A DNA stretch of 64,000 bases. It comes from JAQBQH01 sp035607415. Lineage in GTDB: Bacteria; Myxococcota_A; Polyangia; Palsa-1104. The stretch is from positions 8,994 to 72,993 of the forward strand of contig DATNAQ010000123.1 of the NCBI GenBank assembly GCA_035607415.1. The letters run 5' to 3'. Each line of letters starts with the position of its first letter. Within the stretch, counting starts at the first letter, position 1. Shown here piece by piece: positions 26,493 to 35,029 of this stretch. The notes under the pieces were generated by a model. That model was not told the origin of the DNA, did no database searches, and was given only the letters and a program-made list of their open reading frames with translations. The translations under genes and the position numbers were made by a program.

Positions 26493-28589
26493 CTACGGTT
26501 CGACGATGTTAATCCCTTTTTCAGTCAATACCCAAACGCGATTGCGCGCGTCGACCGCCAGGTCGTCGATCTTGTCGTCGGTGAGGCCGCGCGACGAGTC
26601 GATGACGTCGGGCGCGCACTCGCCCACGCACCACAGCCCCTTCTCGTTGCCGATGAAGACGTTGCCGTGCGAGTCGTGCGCCAGCGCCGTCGCCGGCGGA
26701 TAGAAGGCGCCGAGGCGCGGGAAGGTCCAGCGCGTGCCGTCGAAGCGGCCGGTGCCGCGGCGCGTGGCGACGAACACCTGGCCGTCGGGGCCCGGTCCGA
26801 TGTCGCGCACGAGCTCGCTCTCGAGCCCGTCGTTCTCGGTGAACACGCGCAGCTTGCCGTCGAGGAGGCGGGCGGCGCCGGAGCGCGTGGCGAACCACGC
26901 CTCGTTGGGCGACTTCCAGTACATCGCCACCACGTCGGTGGGCAGCTCTTTGTGCACGAAGACCTTGCCCGAGTCGAAGGCGATCTCGTCGGCGCCGAAG
27001 TCGCGCGCGTCGCCGTCTTTGTCGACGTAGCGCAAACCGACCCACAGGTGGCCGTCGGGGGCGTAGGCGGCGAAGTTGAGGTCGGGCGCGCCGCTCGGGA
27101 CCTGCACCGCCTGGATGCCGATCGGCGTCCAGCGGCCGTCGTCGACGCGCGAGATGCGCAGCTGCGGGTTGTCGGCGCCGCGGTGGATGGCGAGCACGTC
27201 GCCCTTGGGATCGAGCAGCACCGCGAGCACGCGCGAGCCGGGCTCGGGATCGACGGCGGCGATCTCGAACGACTGTCCGTCGAAGCGGAAGGCGCGCGTG
27301 CCGCCGGTGGCGAGGTAGCAGTCGTCGGCGGCGTTCTTGCCCTGGATGCAGGCGACGGTCAGGCGCACCGCGCCGGCGGCGAGATCGTCGATGCGGAAGC
27401 GGCGCGGGACGTCGTTCTCGATGCGCAGCGCGCCGAGGAAGCGCGTGCCGACGAGGAGGCCGCGCTCGCTGCCGGCGACGGTGGTGACGCCGTCGGGCAG
27501 GCGCAGCGTCGACTCCTCGGCGACGAGCGGCGGCCCCTCGGGCGCGGGCGCGACCACGGCGACGGTGCCCTTGGGCAGCTTGGGCGGCGTCACCGCCGGC
27601 GGCGGCTTGGGCGCGTTGGGCGGATCGTCGAGCGCCGTCGACGGTAGATCCGACTTGAGCGCGACGAGGCGCGGCGCGACCACGTAGCTGCGCAGGGCGC
27701 GCAGCCGCACCGGCGACGGCTTGGCGTCGGGATCGGGCGGCGGTGCGTTGGGATCGATGTAGGTCCGTGCCTCGATCGTGTAGAGCTGCGGGCCGGCGCC
27801 GATGAGGGTGCGCGCACCGGCGCGGGCGGCCCACTCGAGCACCGACGGGGCGGTGAGCTCGTAGGAGAAGAAGCGCGTGCCGTCGTAGTAGGCGGCGCGC
27901 GGGCCGTTGGGTCCCTCGCCGATGACGATCACCGACTTGTCGAGCGTGACCAGGCCGCGCACGTTGTCGACCTCGCAGCCCTGCGAGCTGCCGAAGTGCT
28001 CGATCTTGTCGCCGCCGCGCAGGATGCGCAGCACGCCCGAGCCGGAGGTGCCGACCCATTCGGTGCTGCCGTAGCCCGACGCGATGGCGGTGACGCCGGT
28101 GTCGGAAAAATAGTGCTCCCAGCGGCCCGCACGCAGGCGCGCCAGCCCTTCGGGGCCGCCGGCCCAGATGGTCTTGCCGTCGGAGACCAGCCCGGTGAGA
28201 AAGTCACCGACGGGCGCCGCGGCCCAGTTGGTCCAGACGTTCTTGTAGCCGCGCGACAGGCCCTTCTGCGTGGCGAGCAGGATGCCGCCCTGCGGATCGA
28301 CGCCGATGGCGGCGATGCGATCGGCGGGCAGCCCGTCCTTCGACGACAGGAGCGTGTTGCGCCCGCCTTCCCAGCGCAACAGGCCGCGCGGCGTTCCGAC
28401 GAGCAGCGCGGTCGGCGAGTCGCCGATGGCAGTGACGGTGAGGCTGTCGGTGAACGAGCGAACGCGCGAGGCGGTGAAGCTCGGCGGCTTCGGCGCCGGC
28501 GCGTGCGGCGGAGGCGGCGCCGGCTTGGGACAGCCGCTGCCAGCGACCAGGAGCGCGAGCGCCGCCAGGCGGCCGAGCGACATGTCCAT
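26493..28589 (-). CDS. Two-component-regulator-type beta-propeller lipoprotein
   Basis: A protein of 698 residues. A lipoprotein signal (LAALALLVAGSGCPKP) and a Pro-rich linker precede about a dozen short repeats of the form 'LLVGTPRGLLRWEGG', 'ILLATQKGLSRG', 'VFVATRRGTGRFDG' and 'VWVLTEKGINIVEP', typical of Reg_prop propeller blades. Such domains usually form the sensor half of hybrid kinases; here no kinase is attached. A Pro-rich insert (about 330-355) separates two propellers. Location should be the periplasm or outer-membrane surface. It is 15 bp upstream of the small Cys/His protein gene and may be co-transcribed with it. Confidence 0.82.
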   Translation of the reverse strand: MDMSLGRLAALALLVAGSGCPKPAPPPPHAPAPKPPSFTASRVRSFTDSLTVTAIGDSPTALLVGTPRGLLRWEGGRNTLLSSKDGLPADRIAAIGVDPQGGILLATQKGLSRGYKNVWTNWAAAPVGDFLTGLVSDGKTIWAGGPEGLARLRAGRWEHYFSDTGVTAIASGYGSTEWVGTSGSGVLRILRGGDKIEHFGSSQGCEVDNVRGLVTLDKSVIVIGEGPNGPRAAYYDGTRFFSYELTAPSVLEWAARAGARTLIGAGPQLYTIEARTYIDPNAPPPDPDAKPSPVRLRALRSYVVAPRLVALKSDLPSTALDDPPNAPKPPPAVTPPKLPKGTVAVVAPAPEGPPLVAEESTLRLPDGVTTVAGSERGLLVGTRFLGALRIENDVPRRFRIDDLAAGAVRLTVACIQGKNAADDCYLATGGTRAFRFDGQSFEIAAVDPEPGSRVLAVLLDPKGDVLAIHRGADNPQLRISRVDDGRWTPIGIQAVQVPSGAPDLNFAAYAPDGHLWVGLRYVDKDGDARDFGADEIAFDSGKVFVHKELPTDVVAMYWKSPNEAWFATRSGAARLLDGKLRVFTENDGLESELVRDIGPGPDGQVFVATRRGTGRFDGTRWTFPRLGAFYPPATALAHDSHGNVFIGNEKGLWCVGECAPDVIDSSRGLTDDKIDDLAVDARNRVWVLTEKGINIVEP

Positions 28590-28649
28590 CCGACGACATC
28601 TTCACGGTGCCGTCGGTGCGGTGTCAAGAAGTCGCGCGGCGCGCGGCGG

Positions 28650-29747
28650 CTAGACGGCGACGGGCTCGACCGCCTCGACCACCGGCTCTGCGACGGCGGG
28701 CGCCGGCTCGGAGGCCGTCACACCGACGGGGCGCGGCAGGATCGTCACGGCTTCGTCGCCGTGCAGCGGATCGTGCAGCAGCGTCTGGGTCGCGTAAATC
28801 CGCGGGGTGCGCGCGAGCTGCGCCAGCGCCGTGAACAGCGGCAGCGACTGATAGCGCTCGGGCCAACGGCGGACCAGCTCGTCGCGCACCAGCGGCGCGT
28901 AGTGCGAGCTCATCGACGGGAACAGGTGGTGCTCGACGTGGAGCCCGAAGTTGAGGTGCAGCGTCATGAACACGCGCGGCAGCGTCACCGACAGCGAGTT
29001 GACGAGCGGATCGTTCACCTCGGTCATCGGCGAGAGGCTGTGGTTGGTCAGGATGTAGCTGATGACGATGGCGTTGCCGACGACGAGCGGGAGCATGAAG
29101 GCGAACACGAAGTGCGCCGGCCCGACGAGCGCCAGCACCGCGAGCCACACCGCCCAACCGGCGAGGGCCTCGAAGATCGCCAGGCGCCGCTCGCGCGGCG
29201 ACATCGCGCTCGTGCTGCGCGACCAGTTCCACAGCATCTGCGACGACTGGCCGGTGAAGCCGAACATCAGCGTCAGAAAGCCGAGCGGGCGGCGATGGCC
29301 GAAGGCGACGCGGTCGGCGAAGCGCGCGCCCGCCGAGCGGTGATAGGTCGCCAGCGACGGGTAGCAGTCGGGGTCGTTGGCCTCGTCCATCGTGTGCGCG
29401 TGATGGGTCTTGTTGTGCCACGCGACCCACAGCCGCGGCGAGAGCGCGAAGGGCGCAAAACAGATCCAGCCGACGAGCGAGCGCGCGCGGCGGCCGCGGA
29501 CGACGGCGCCGTGCATGGTCTCGTGGCCGACGAAGGCGGCGCCGGCGAAGCTGTTACCGATGACGAGGCCGATGAAGGGGGCGGCCCACCAGCCGCCCCA
29601 GCCGAGGCCGATGGCCACGATGCCGGCGGCGATGATTCCGACGTGCAACGCCAGCCAGGCGAGGCGCGAGCGGACGGGGGAGAATGCGTCCGCCGGCAGC
29701 GACGGGCGGACTTCACGAGCATAAGAGGAGAGCGTTCGCAGGTTCAC
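28650..29747 (-). CDS. Membrane fatty acid desaturase
   Basis: A protein of 365 residues, start GTG 29747. The three histidine boxes of the desaturase family are present: GHETMHGAV, HNKTHHAHT and HVEHHLFPSM, binding the di-iron centre. Four hydrophobic segments lie at about residues 28-47, 50-70, 185-205 and 208-230. It introduces a double bond into acyl chains of membrane lipids, and position specificity cannot be read. A Val/Ala/Pro/Glu-rich tail of about 30 residues follows the last conserved block. Divergent from the small gene at 29849. Confidence 0.93.
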   Translation of the reverse strand: MNLRTLSSYAREVRPSLPADAFSPVRSRLAWLALHVGIIAAGIVAIGLGWGGWWAAPFIGLVIGNSFAGAAFVGHETMHGAVVRGRRARSLVGWICFAPFALSPRLWVAWHNKTHHAHTMDEANDPDCYPSLATYHRSAGARFADRVAFGHRRPLGFLTLMFGFTGQSSQMLWNWSRSTSAMSPRERRLAIFEALAGWAVWLAVLALVGPAHFVFAFMLPLVVGNAIVISYILTNHSLSPMTEVNDPLVNSLSVTLPRVFMTLHLNFGLHVEHHLFPSMSSHYAPLVRDELVRRWPERYQSLPLFTALAQLARTPRIYATQTLLHDPLHGDEAVTILPRPVGVTASEPAPAVAEPVVEAVEPVAV

Positions 29748-29810
29748 AGTAGAAATTGTGGCGCTCCGACTGTCATGGTTCCGTCACAGCTCCGCAATTG
29801 TTTCGCACCG

Positions 29811-29839
29811 TTGACATGACGCGGTGCGCTTGCTAGAAG
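29811..29839 (+). promoter_or_regulatory. Predicted sigma-70 promoter, nearly leaderless
   Basis: A perfect TTGACA (29811-29816), a 17-bp spacer, then TAGAAG (29834-29839) preceded by TG in the extended -10 position. Transcription would start at about 29846, only three bases before the GTG start of the next gene, which lacks a Shine-Dalgarno sequence. That suggests leaderless translation. Confidence 0.6.
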
Positions 29840-29848
29840 CGAAGACCC

Positions 29849-30274
29849 GTGAGCGACAGGCGTGAAGATCTGCGTCGCCAGTTCGGAACCGTCTGGAAGA
29901 TGGCGTCCGACGGCCTTGGCACGCTCCGCGAGGTCGTGGTGCGATCGTCGCAAACGGGGCGGCTCCGCGTCGACCTGGCGCTGCTGGCGCGCGAAAAGCA
30001 ACAGCTCCTGGCACGGATGGGCGCGCAGCTCGGGCGTCTCATCGATGACGGTGCCATCGAAGTACCCGAGGCGCTCAAGCAGATGTGGGAGCGCGTGCGT
30101 GACGTCGATGCGCGGATGAACATGGACGCCGGGCGTGCGCACGACAACGCCTACGGGGCGCCGCGCGGGTACGAGTCGGAGGCGGGCGGGTACGACGACG
30201 AGGAAGAAGAAGACGCGCTCCTCGAGAATGAAGTTGACGAGCACGCCGAGATGGCGCAAGAGAAGAGGCGCTAG
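29849..30274 (+). CDS. Hypothetical acidic-tail protein
   Basis: A protein of 141 residues beginning at GTG 29849, with no ribosome site but a promoter ending about three bases upstream. Residues 1-90 are amphipathic helices (RLRVDLALLAREKQQLLARMGAQLGRLIDDG and ALKQMWERVRDVDARM), likely coiled coil. Residues 95-141 are a Gly/Tyr-rich stretch ending in an acidic run (DDEEEEDALLENEVDE). No signal peptide. It precedes tRNA-Ala by 20 bp. Function unknown. Confidence 0.75.
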   Translation: MSDRREDLRRQFGTVWKMASDGLGTLREVVVRSSQTGRLRVDLALLAREKQQLLARMGAQLGRLIDDGAIEVPEALKQMWERVRDVDARMNMDAGRAHDNAYGAPRGYESEAGGYDDEEEEDALLENEVDEHAEMAQEKRR

Positions 30275-30294
30275 GCGACGGAGACGATAGTAAC

Positions 30295-30367
30295 GGGGCA
30301 GTAGCTCAGCTGGGAGAGCGCCGCAATGGCATTGCGGAGGCCGAGGGTTCGATCCCCTTCTGCTCCA
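30295..30367 (+). tRNA. tRNA-Ala (anticodon GGC)
   Basis: A 73-base cloverleaf: acceptor stem GGGGCAG with CTGCTCC, D stem GCTC/GAGC, anticodon stem CCGCA/TGCGG with loop ATGGCAT (anticodon GGC, reading GCC alanine codons), variable region AGGCC, T stem GAGGG/CCCTT with TTCGATC loop, discriminator A. The 3' CCA is not encoded (CTA follows). It suits a genome in which GCC is a favoured alanine codon. Confidence 0.96.
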
Positions 30368-30430
30368 CTAGGACCGTGTGATTCGTAGGACCGTTCGGCT
30401 ACGGCAGGCAACAGGACGCCACGTCGAAAC

Positions 30431-30901
30431 ATGAAGACGAACGCGGCCCGAATCCTGGACGGGCTCGGCATTGCCTACGAGCTGCGCGAGTACAACGTCG
30501 ATCCCGACAACCTCGACGGCGAAACGGTCGCGCGCAAGATCGGGTTACCGCCCGAGCAGGTGTGGAAGACGCTGGTGGTGCGCGGACGCGCGGTCTACCT
30601 CGCCGTCGTACCCGTCGACGCCGAGCTCGATCTCAAGGCGCTCGCGCGTCACACCGGCGACGGGCGCGTCGAGATGGTGCCGCTCAAGGAGGTGCAGCCG
30701 CTCACCGGCTACATCCGCGGCGGCGTCACGGCCATCGGCACGAAGAAGGCGTACCCCGTGTTCGTCGACGAAATGATCGAGCTGCATGATCGCGTCGCCG
30801 TGTCGGCGGGCGTGCGCGGCACGCAGATCATCCTGCGCCCCGAGGACTATCTGCGCGCCACCGCCGCGACGCTGTGCCCGATCGCCCGCGACCGGCGTTA
30901 G
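30431..30901 (+). CDS. ybaK: Cys-tRNA(Pro)/Ala-tRNA(Pro) deacylase YbaK/EbsC family
   Basis: A protein of 156 residues of the YbaK/ProX editing domain, which hydrolyses tRNA(Pro) mischarged with Cys or Ala. Visible are MKTNAARILDGLGIAYELREYN, GLPPEQVWKTLVVRG, the catalytic-lysine neighbourhood DLKALARHTGDGRVEMVP, GYIRGGVTAIGTKK and the ending RGTQIILRPEDYLRATAA. The length is typical. The ATG at 30431 lies 64 bp downstream of tRNA-Ala on the same strand. Confidence 0.93.
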   Translation: MKTNAARILDGLGIAYELREYNVDPDNLDGETVARKIGLPPEQVWKTLVVRGRAVYLAVVPVDAELDLKALARHTGDGRVEMVPLKEVQPLTGYIRGGVTAIGTKKAYPVFVDEMIELHDRVAVSAGVRGTQIILRPEDYLRATAATLCPIARDRR

Positions 30902-30933
30902 CAACTTTTTTCGGCGCGCGCCGATAACCAATC

Positions 30934-31113
30934 ATGGACGTAGAACCGAAGCTCGAGCGCCACGTGCGCGCCAACGCCTTCGTCGCGGCGCTGGCCGACG
31001 CCGCGGGGCGGCAAGAGACGGCGCACGAATTTCTCGATCGCATGATGCGCGCGTGGGCGCTGCTCGAGCCCGTCGAGGGCGAGCGGCTGTTCGGCGCGAC
31101 GGGGGAGTGGTAG
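30934..31113 (+). CDS. Small hypothetical protein
   Basis: A 59-residue frame from ATG 30934 to TAG 31111, with the G/C-rich third-position bias of its neighbours. It reads MDVEPKLERHVRANAFVAAL followed by mostly helical, charged residues (RQETAHEFLDRMMRAWALLEPVEGERLF). No signal or membrane segment and no known domain. It lies 32 bp after ybaK. Supported only by codon use and position. Confidence 0.5.
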   Translation: MDVEPKLERHVRANAFVAALADAAGRQETAHEFLDRMMRAWALLEPVEGERLFGATGEW

Positions 31114-31147
31114 ATGCGCGGACCTGGACTGCTCGGCTGAGCCCGAG

Positions 31148-31708
31148 CTACCCCGACGGCGGCGGGGCGATCGCGCCCTTCTTGTCGGGATACCTCGGCG
31201 TGACCTTCTCGTAGAAGGTGCGGAACACTTCGAAGTCGCGCGCCAGATCGCCGGTCGGTGTGAACGCCGGGCCGAGCCCCGCGACCTTGCGGCCGTAGTC
31301 GATGAAGCCGAGCACGATCGGCACCTCGGCGCCGCGGGCGATGTGATAGAAGCCGGTCTTCCAATGCGCGGCGCGACCGCGCGTCCCTTCGGGCGGCACC
31401 GCCAGCGCCAGCCGCTCGCTCGCCTTCAACCGCGCCACCGCCTGCTCGACGGCGCCGTGGCGCGCGCTGCGATCGATGGGCACGCCGCCGAGCGCGCGCA
31501 TGATCGGCCCGAGCGGAAAGCGGAACCACGCGTCCTTGACGAACCACGCCAGCGGCAGCTCGAAGATGCGCGCCGCGACGAGCAGGATGACCGCGTCCCA
31601 GTTCGACGTGTGCGGCGCGGCGATGATCACGAAGCGCGCGTCGGTCGGCGGCGCGCCTTCGACGCGCCAACCGGCCAAGCGAAACGCGAGCGCGGCGAGC
31701 CTGTGCAT
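31148..31708 (-). CDS. PlsC-type lysophospholipid/glycerolipid acyltransferase
   Basis: A protein of 186 residues, short for the family. It carries the acyltransferase motif HTSNWD (HX4D) and the second motif PPEGTRGRA with VPIDRS between them. The 1-acyl-sn-glycerol-3-phosphate acyltransferase family normally has 230-260 residues, so this is a compact member of the type that often acts on unusual acyl acceptors. A single hydrophobic patch near residues 38-55. It is 12 bp downstream of the PAS gene, same strand. Confidence 0.88.
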   Translation of the reverse strand: MHRLAALAFRLAGWRVEGAPPTDARFVIIAAPHTSNWDAVILLVAARIFELPLAWFVKDAWFRFPLGPIMRALGGVPIDRSARHGAVEQAVARLKASERLALAVPPEGTRGRAAHWKTGFYHIARGAEVPIVLGFIDYGRKVAGLGPAFTPTGDLARDFEVFRTFYEKVTPRYPDKKGAIAPPPSG

Positions 31709-31720
31709 GCCGCATTCATA

Positions 31721-32890
31721 TCAGGTTTGCGCGACCACCGCGCGCAGCCGACCGAGGCTGCGGATCCCGAGCTCGCCGTCGTCGGCGCCGAGCTGCGCGG
31801 CGCGGCGCGACCGCGGCATCACCAGGCACGCGTACTCGTGCCCGAACATCGCCGTGTGATAGGCGCTCACCGCGATCGGCGGCGCGCCCGGCATGATCAC
31901 GTCCCAATCGAGCTGCCCTTCGCGCACGAGCTCGATCCAGCGATCGCGCCAACCGGTGGCGAAGGTCGCCTCGGCACCGTCGGCGAAGCGCTCGCGCGCG
32001 GCATGGTTTGCCGAAAGCAGGCGCCCGCCGGCGTCGAGCCAGATCACGGCGTCCTCGATGTGCTCGACGGCGAACTGCGCGAAGCGCAGGAGCTGCCGCA
32101 CCGTGCGCTGTACGTCCTCCTGATCGGTGACGTCGAGCGTGGTGCCGTGCAGCTGGCGCGACCCGCCGTCGCACTCGACCTCGCCGCGCGAGTGCACGAC
32201 GCGCTCGACGCCATCGCGATCGACGAGGCGCAAGTGCATCGACCAGGCGCGCCCGAGGCGCGCGGCGTCGTCGAGCGTGCGGCGCACGCGTGCGCGATCG
32301 TCGGCGTGCACGTGCGCGAGCAGCTCGCCGAGTGAGCACGCCTCGTCGGGCGCGAGCGGCACCAGGCGCGCCAGCTCGGCCGAGACGTGCAGGCGGTCGC
32401 CGTCGGGCTCCCAGCGGAAGCTGCCGCAGCCGGCGATGCGCTGCGCCCGCGCCAGCGCCGCCTCGCGCTCGACGAGCGCGGCCCGTTCGCGCATCTCTTC
32501 GGTCGCGTCGCGCACGATCACCAGCACGGTCTCGATCTCGCCACTGTCGCCGCGCTCGGGGACGGCGAGCGCCTCGAAGTGCTCGTGCGCATCGATCCAG
32601 GTCGAGCCGAGGGCGAAGCGGAAGCGGCGCTCGCGCCCGCCCACGAAGACGCGCTCGAGCTCCGTCTGCCACAGCGCCGCCACCTCCGTCGACATCCCGA
32701 GCTCGCGCTGCGTGCGGCCGCGGATGGCGTGGCGCGGCCGGCGCATCCGTCGCTCGACGGCGGGATTGACGTAGATGTGCCGGTGCTGGCGGTCGAATCG
32801 TAGGATCAGATCGGGCGAGTTCTCCGCGATCGCGCGAAACGCCTCGAAGCTGGATCGCCCCAGTTGCTCAACGCCGCCGCTCACGCCCAC
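31721..32890 (-). CDS. PAS-only multi-domain protein (no output domain)
   Basis: A protein of 389 residues from GTG 32890, chosen for a GGAGG five bases upstream (a GTG at 32884 is also possible). Three PAS-like modules: about 12-120 (FRAIAENSPDLILRFDRQHRHIYVN), about 145-250 (RIAGCGSFRWEPDGDRLHVSAELARL, then a PAC-like VDRDGVERVVHSRGEV) and about 262-345 (FAVEHIEDAVIWLDAGGRLLSANHAARER). No kinase, GGDEF or HTH domain follows, so it must signal through a partner. It is divergent from the AraC regulator, with 155 bp between start codons. Confidence 0.83.
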   Translation of the reverse strand: MGVSGGVEQLGRSSFEAFRAIAENSPDLILRFDRQHRHIYVNPAVERRMRRPRHAIRGRTQRELGMSTEVAALWQTELERVFVGGRERRFRFALGSTWIDAHEHFEALAVPERGDSGEIETVLVIVRDATEEMRERAALVEREAALARAQRIAGCGSFRWEPDGDRLHVSAELARLVPLAPDEACSLGELLAHVHADDRARVRRTLDDAARLGRAWSMHLRLVDRDGVERVVHSRGEVECDGGSRQLHGTTLDVTDQEDVQRTVRQLLRFAQFAVEHIEDAVIWLDAGGRLLSANHAARERFADGAEATFATGWRDRWIELVREGQLDWDVIMPGAPPIAVSAYHTAMFGHEYACLVMPRSRRAAQLGADDGELGIRSLGRLRAVVAQT

Positions 32891-33042
32891 GACCACCTCC
32901 GCACGGGATGCGCGTCTATATGACGAAATGCCGGGCGCTCCAAAAAAACTTGCAAGCCCATGCGCTTGCATCCGTAGGAACACCTAGCGTCTTTTTGTCG
33001 AAGATTGAGTCGATCCGATGTCTGACCTGCATCGTATTCGAA

Positions 33043-33066
33043 CGAATGCTCGATCGAATGCTCGAT
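33043..33066 (+). repeat. Perfect 12-bp tandem duplication across the start codon of the AraC gene
   Basis: The unit CGAATGCTCGAT occurs twice back to back. Each copy contains an ATG in frame, giving two starts (33046 and 33058) and a repeated Met-Leu-Asp at the N terminus. Confidence 0.85.
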
Positions 33067-33879
33067 CAGGCGCGTACCGAGACGCTCGAGTGGCGGCGTC
33101 CGGCGACTGGCGATGGCCTGCAGCTGTTGAGCGGCACGCTGTCGAAAGAGCCCTTCCCGGCGATGGTCGTCGATTCGTTTCTCGTCGGATATTATGTTCA
33201 AGGCTCGACCGAGCTGCTGCACCGCGGGCGCAAGATCCCCGTCACCGGCAACATGGCCTGCCTCTACGAGCCCGGCGAGCTGGTGCGCAGCGGTGTCCGC
33301 TCGAGTGAGCTCGGCGTGTTCCACTGCGCGCTCGCGCCGCGGGCAGCCATCGACCGCGCCGCCGTCGACATTCGCGACGACGCTCGCGCCGAAGGCTTCG
33401 GCCTGCGCCTCTTCGGCGCCGAGGTCGCCGAAGCCGTGCAGCGGTTCGCCGACGCGGTGGTCCAGAACGCGCCGCCGATGGAGCAGGAGAGCGATTGGCT
33501 CGAGGTGGTGGCGCTGCTCCTCGGTAGCGGCGGCGACGTCGGCGATCCGCCGCGCGTGGCGGCGCGGCAGGTGCGCCACGCGCGCGAGTACCTGCATGCG
33601 CACGTGCACGGCACGGTGTCGCTCGAGGATCTGGCGTCGGCGGTGTCGGCGAGCAAGTACCACCTCGTGCACGCGTTCCACCGCGCGGTGGGGATGCCGC
33701 CGCATCGCTATCACCTCTTGCTGCGCCTGGGGCGCGCGCGCGAGCTGCTCGCCGAGGGCGTGTCGCAGGCCGACGTGGCCATCGCGCTCGGATTTTCCGA
33801 TCAGAGCCATCTGAGCCGGGCTTTCAAGCGCGCCTTCGGCATCACGCCCGGTGCGTGGACGTCGCTGTTCGCGCGTTAG
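33046..33879 (+). CDS. AraC family transcriptional regulator
   Basis: A protein of 277 residues. A cupin-like N-terminal region (about 20-150; GYYVQGSTELLHRGRKIPVTG, YEPGELVRSG) is followed by two C-terminal helix-turn-helix motifs (SLEDLASAVSASKYHLVHAFHRAVG and SQADVAIALGFSDQSHLSRAFKRAFGITPGAW), the standard AraC/XylS DNA-binding domain. It may control the divergent PAS gene. Two candidate start codons created by a 12-bp repeat (33046, 33058); neither has a strong ribosome site. The gene runs four bases into the convergent propeller gene. Confidence 0.92.
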   Translation: MLDRMLDQARTETLEWRRPATGDGLQLLSGTLSKEPFPAMVVDSFLVGYYVQGSTELLHRGRKIPVTGNMACLYEPGELVRSGVRSSELGVFHCALAPRAAIDRAAVDIRDDARAEGFGLRLFGAEVAEAVQRFADAVVQNAPPMEQESDWLEVVALLLGSGGDVGDPPRVAARQVRHAREYLHAHVHGTVSLEDLASAVSASKYHLVHAFHRAVGMPPHRYHLLLRLGRARELLAEGVSQADVAIALGFSDQSHLSRAFKRAFGITPGAWTSLFAR

Positions 33880-34895
33880 AGATCTTCGACGGCGAAGAGA
33901 TCGTGCGTGGTCGGCGAGACGAGCGCGCTGAAGCTGGCGCCACCGTCGTGCGTGACGAGGAGAGCGCCGCCGGCGCCCGCGGCCCAGCCCAGGCCCTCGT
34001 CGTCGTCGGAGAAGCCGATGGTGGCGAGCGACGCCGTGGTGCCGCTCGTGCCCGCCGACCAGTGCGCGCCGGCGTCGACGGTGCGCCAGACGAGACCGTT
34101 CGCGCCCACGGCGACGGCGCGCGTGGCGTCGTCGGAGAGCGAGATCGCCTTCAGATCGCCGGCCGCCGCCTCGAGCGGCTGCCAGCTGGCGCCGTCGGTC
34201 GAGCCGAGCACGACGCCGCCGAGGCCGACCGCGAAGCCGGCGCCGACGCTGCCGTTCCAGCGCACCGCGCGCAAGTCGGTCGCGGCGAGGGAGGCGGGCG
34301 TGCCGAACGTCTGCCCACCGTCGACGGAACGCAACATCACGCCGCCGGCGCCGACGGCGAACGCGCGCCCGTCGCTGCCGAGGGCGACGCCGCGCAGATC
34401 GGCGGTGGTGTGGCTGGCGACCGGCGTCCAGCTCTCGCCGCCGTCGGTCGTACGCAGGATGACGCCGGCGTCGCCGACCGCCAGGCCGTGATCGCGATCG
34501 GAGAAGGCGAGGGCGCGCAGCGTCGTGCTGACGCCGCTCGACTCGAGCGTCCAGTCGAGGCCGCCGTCGTGCGTCCCGATGAGGACGCCGCCGGCGCCCG
34601 CGGCCCAGCCGTCGAGGTGGCCGACGCAGGTGAGCGCGAACAGATCGTTCGTGGTCGGGGCCGTGTGCGCGGCGAAGTTGGCGCCGTCGTAGGACGCGAG
34701 CAGCGTGCCTTCGCTGCCGGTGAGCCACGAGCCGCCCGGGCCGCCGGCGCCGCCGGTTCCGCCCGTACCGCCGGTTCCACCACCGCCCGCCGCGCCGCCG
34801 GTGCCGCCGCTACCGCCGGTCGGGGCTGGATTGGAGCCGCCGCAGCCGACGGCAATCGAGACCAAAGCCAAAAAGAGGACGCGCATCGGTTTCAT
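33876..34895 (-). CDS. Ycf48/BNR-like beta-propeller lipoprotein
   Basis: A protein of 339 residues. The signal MKPMRVLFLALVSIAVGC with lipobox AVGC is followed by a Gly/Thr-rich linker (about 25-55), then regularly spaced repeats of 'GTHDGGLDWTLES', 'LRTTDGGESWTPV' and 'WRTVDAGAHWSAG'. This TxDGGxxW pattern (Asp-box/BNR) is shared with photosystem assembly factor Ycf48 and with exo-sialidase propellers, but no catalytic Tyr/Glu set is seen. It should be a surface or periplasmic scaffold. Convergent with the AraC gene, overlapping by four bases. Confidence 0.82.
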   Translation of the reverse strand: MKPMRVLFLALVSIAVGCGGSNPAPTGGSGGTGGAAGGGGTGGTGGTGGAGGPGGSWLTGSEGTLLASYDGANFAAHTAPTTNDLFALTCVGHLDGWAAGAGGVLIGTHDGGLDWTLESSGVSTTLRALAFSDRDHGLAVGDAGVILRTTDGGESWTPVASHTTADLRGVALGSDGRAFAVGAGGVMLRSVDGGQTFGTPASLAATDLRAVRWNGSVGAGFAVGLGGVVLGSTDGASWQPLEAAAGDLKAISLSDDATRAVAVGANGLVWRTVDAGAHWSAGTSGTTASLATIGFSDDDEGLGWAAGAGGALLVTHDGGASFSALVSPTTHDLFAVEDL

Positions 34896-34980
34896 GACAC
34901 ACCCTTTCCCCTTCAGGGTAACGGCGTCACATGAAACAGACCATGCACAGGGGCGGGTACACGTGTTGCCAGAATGGAAA

Positions 34981-35006
34981 CGGCGGCGGCCCGCAGGCCG
35001 CCGCCG
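34981..35006 (-). terminator. Rho-independent-like terminator for the gene at 35030
   Basis: On the minus strand an 11-bp perfect GC stem (CGGCGGCGGCC with GGCCGCCGCCG, four-base loop TGCG) is followed by TTTCC. It lies 24 bp after the stop of the charged signal-peptide protein. The U-run is short, so efficiency is uncertain. Confidence 0.6.
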
Positions 35007-35029
35007 CTGCCGGAGCGATTCCCACCTAC

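Noticed and set aside
34715..34820. Repeated GCC/GGC-rich triplets resembling a repeat array
   Set aside because: They encode the Gly/Thr-rich linker of a lipoprotein and have no CRISPR-like spacers.
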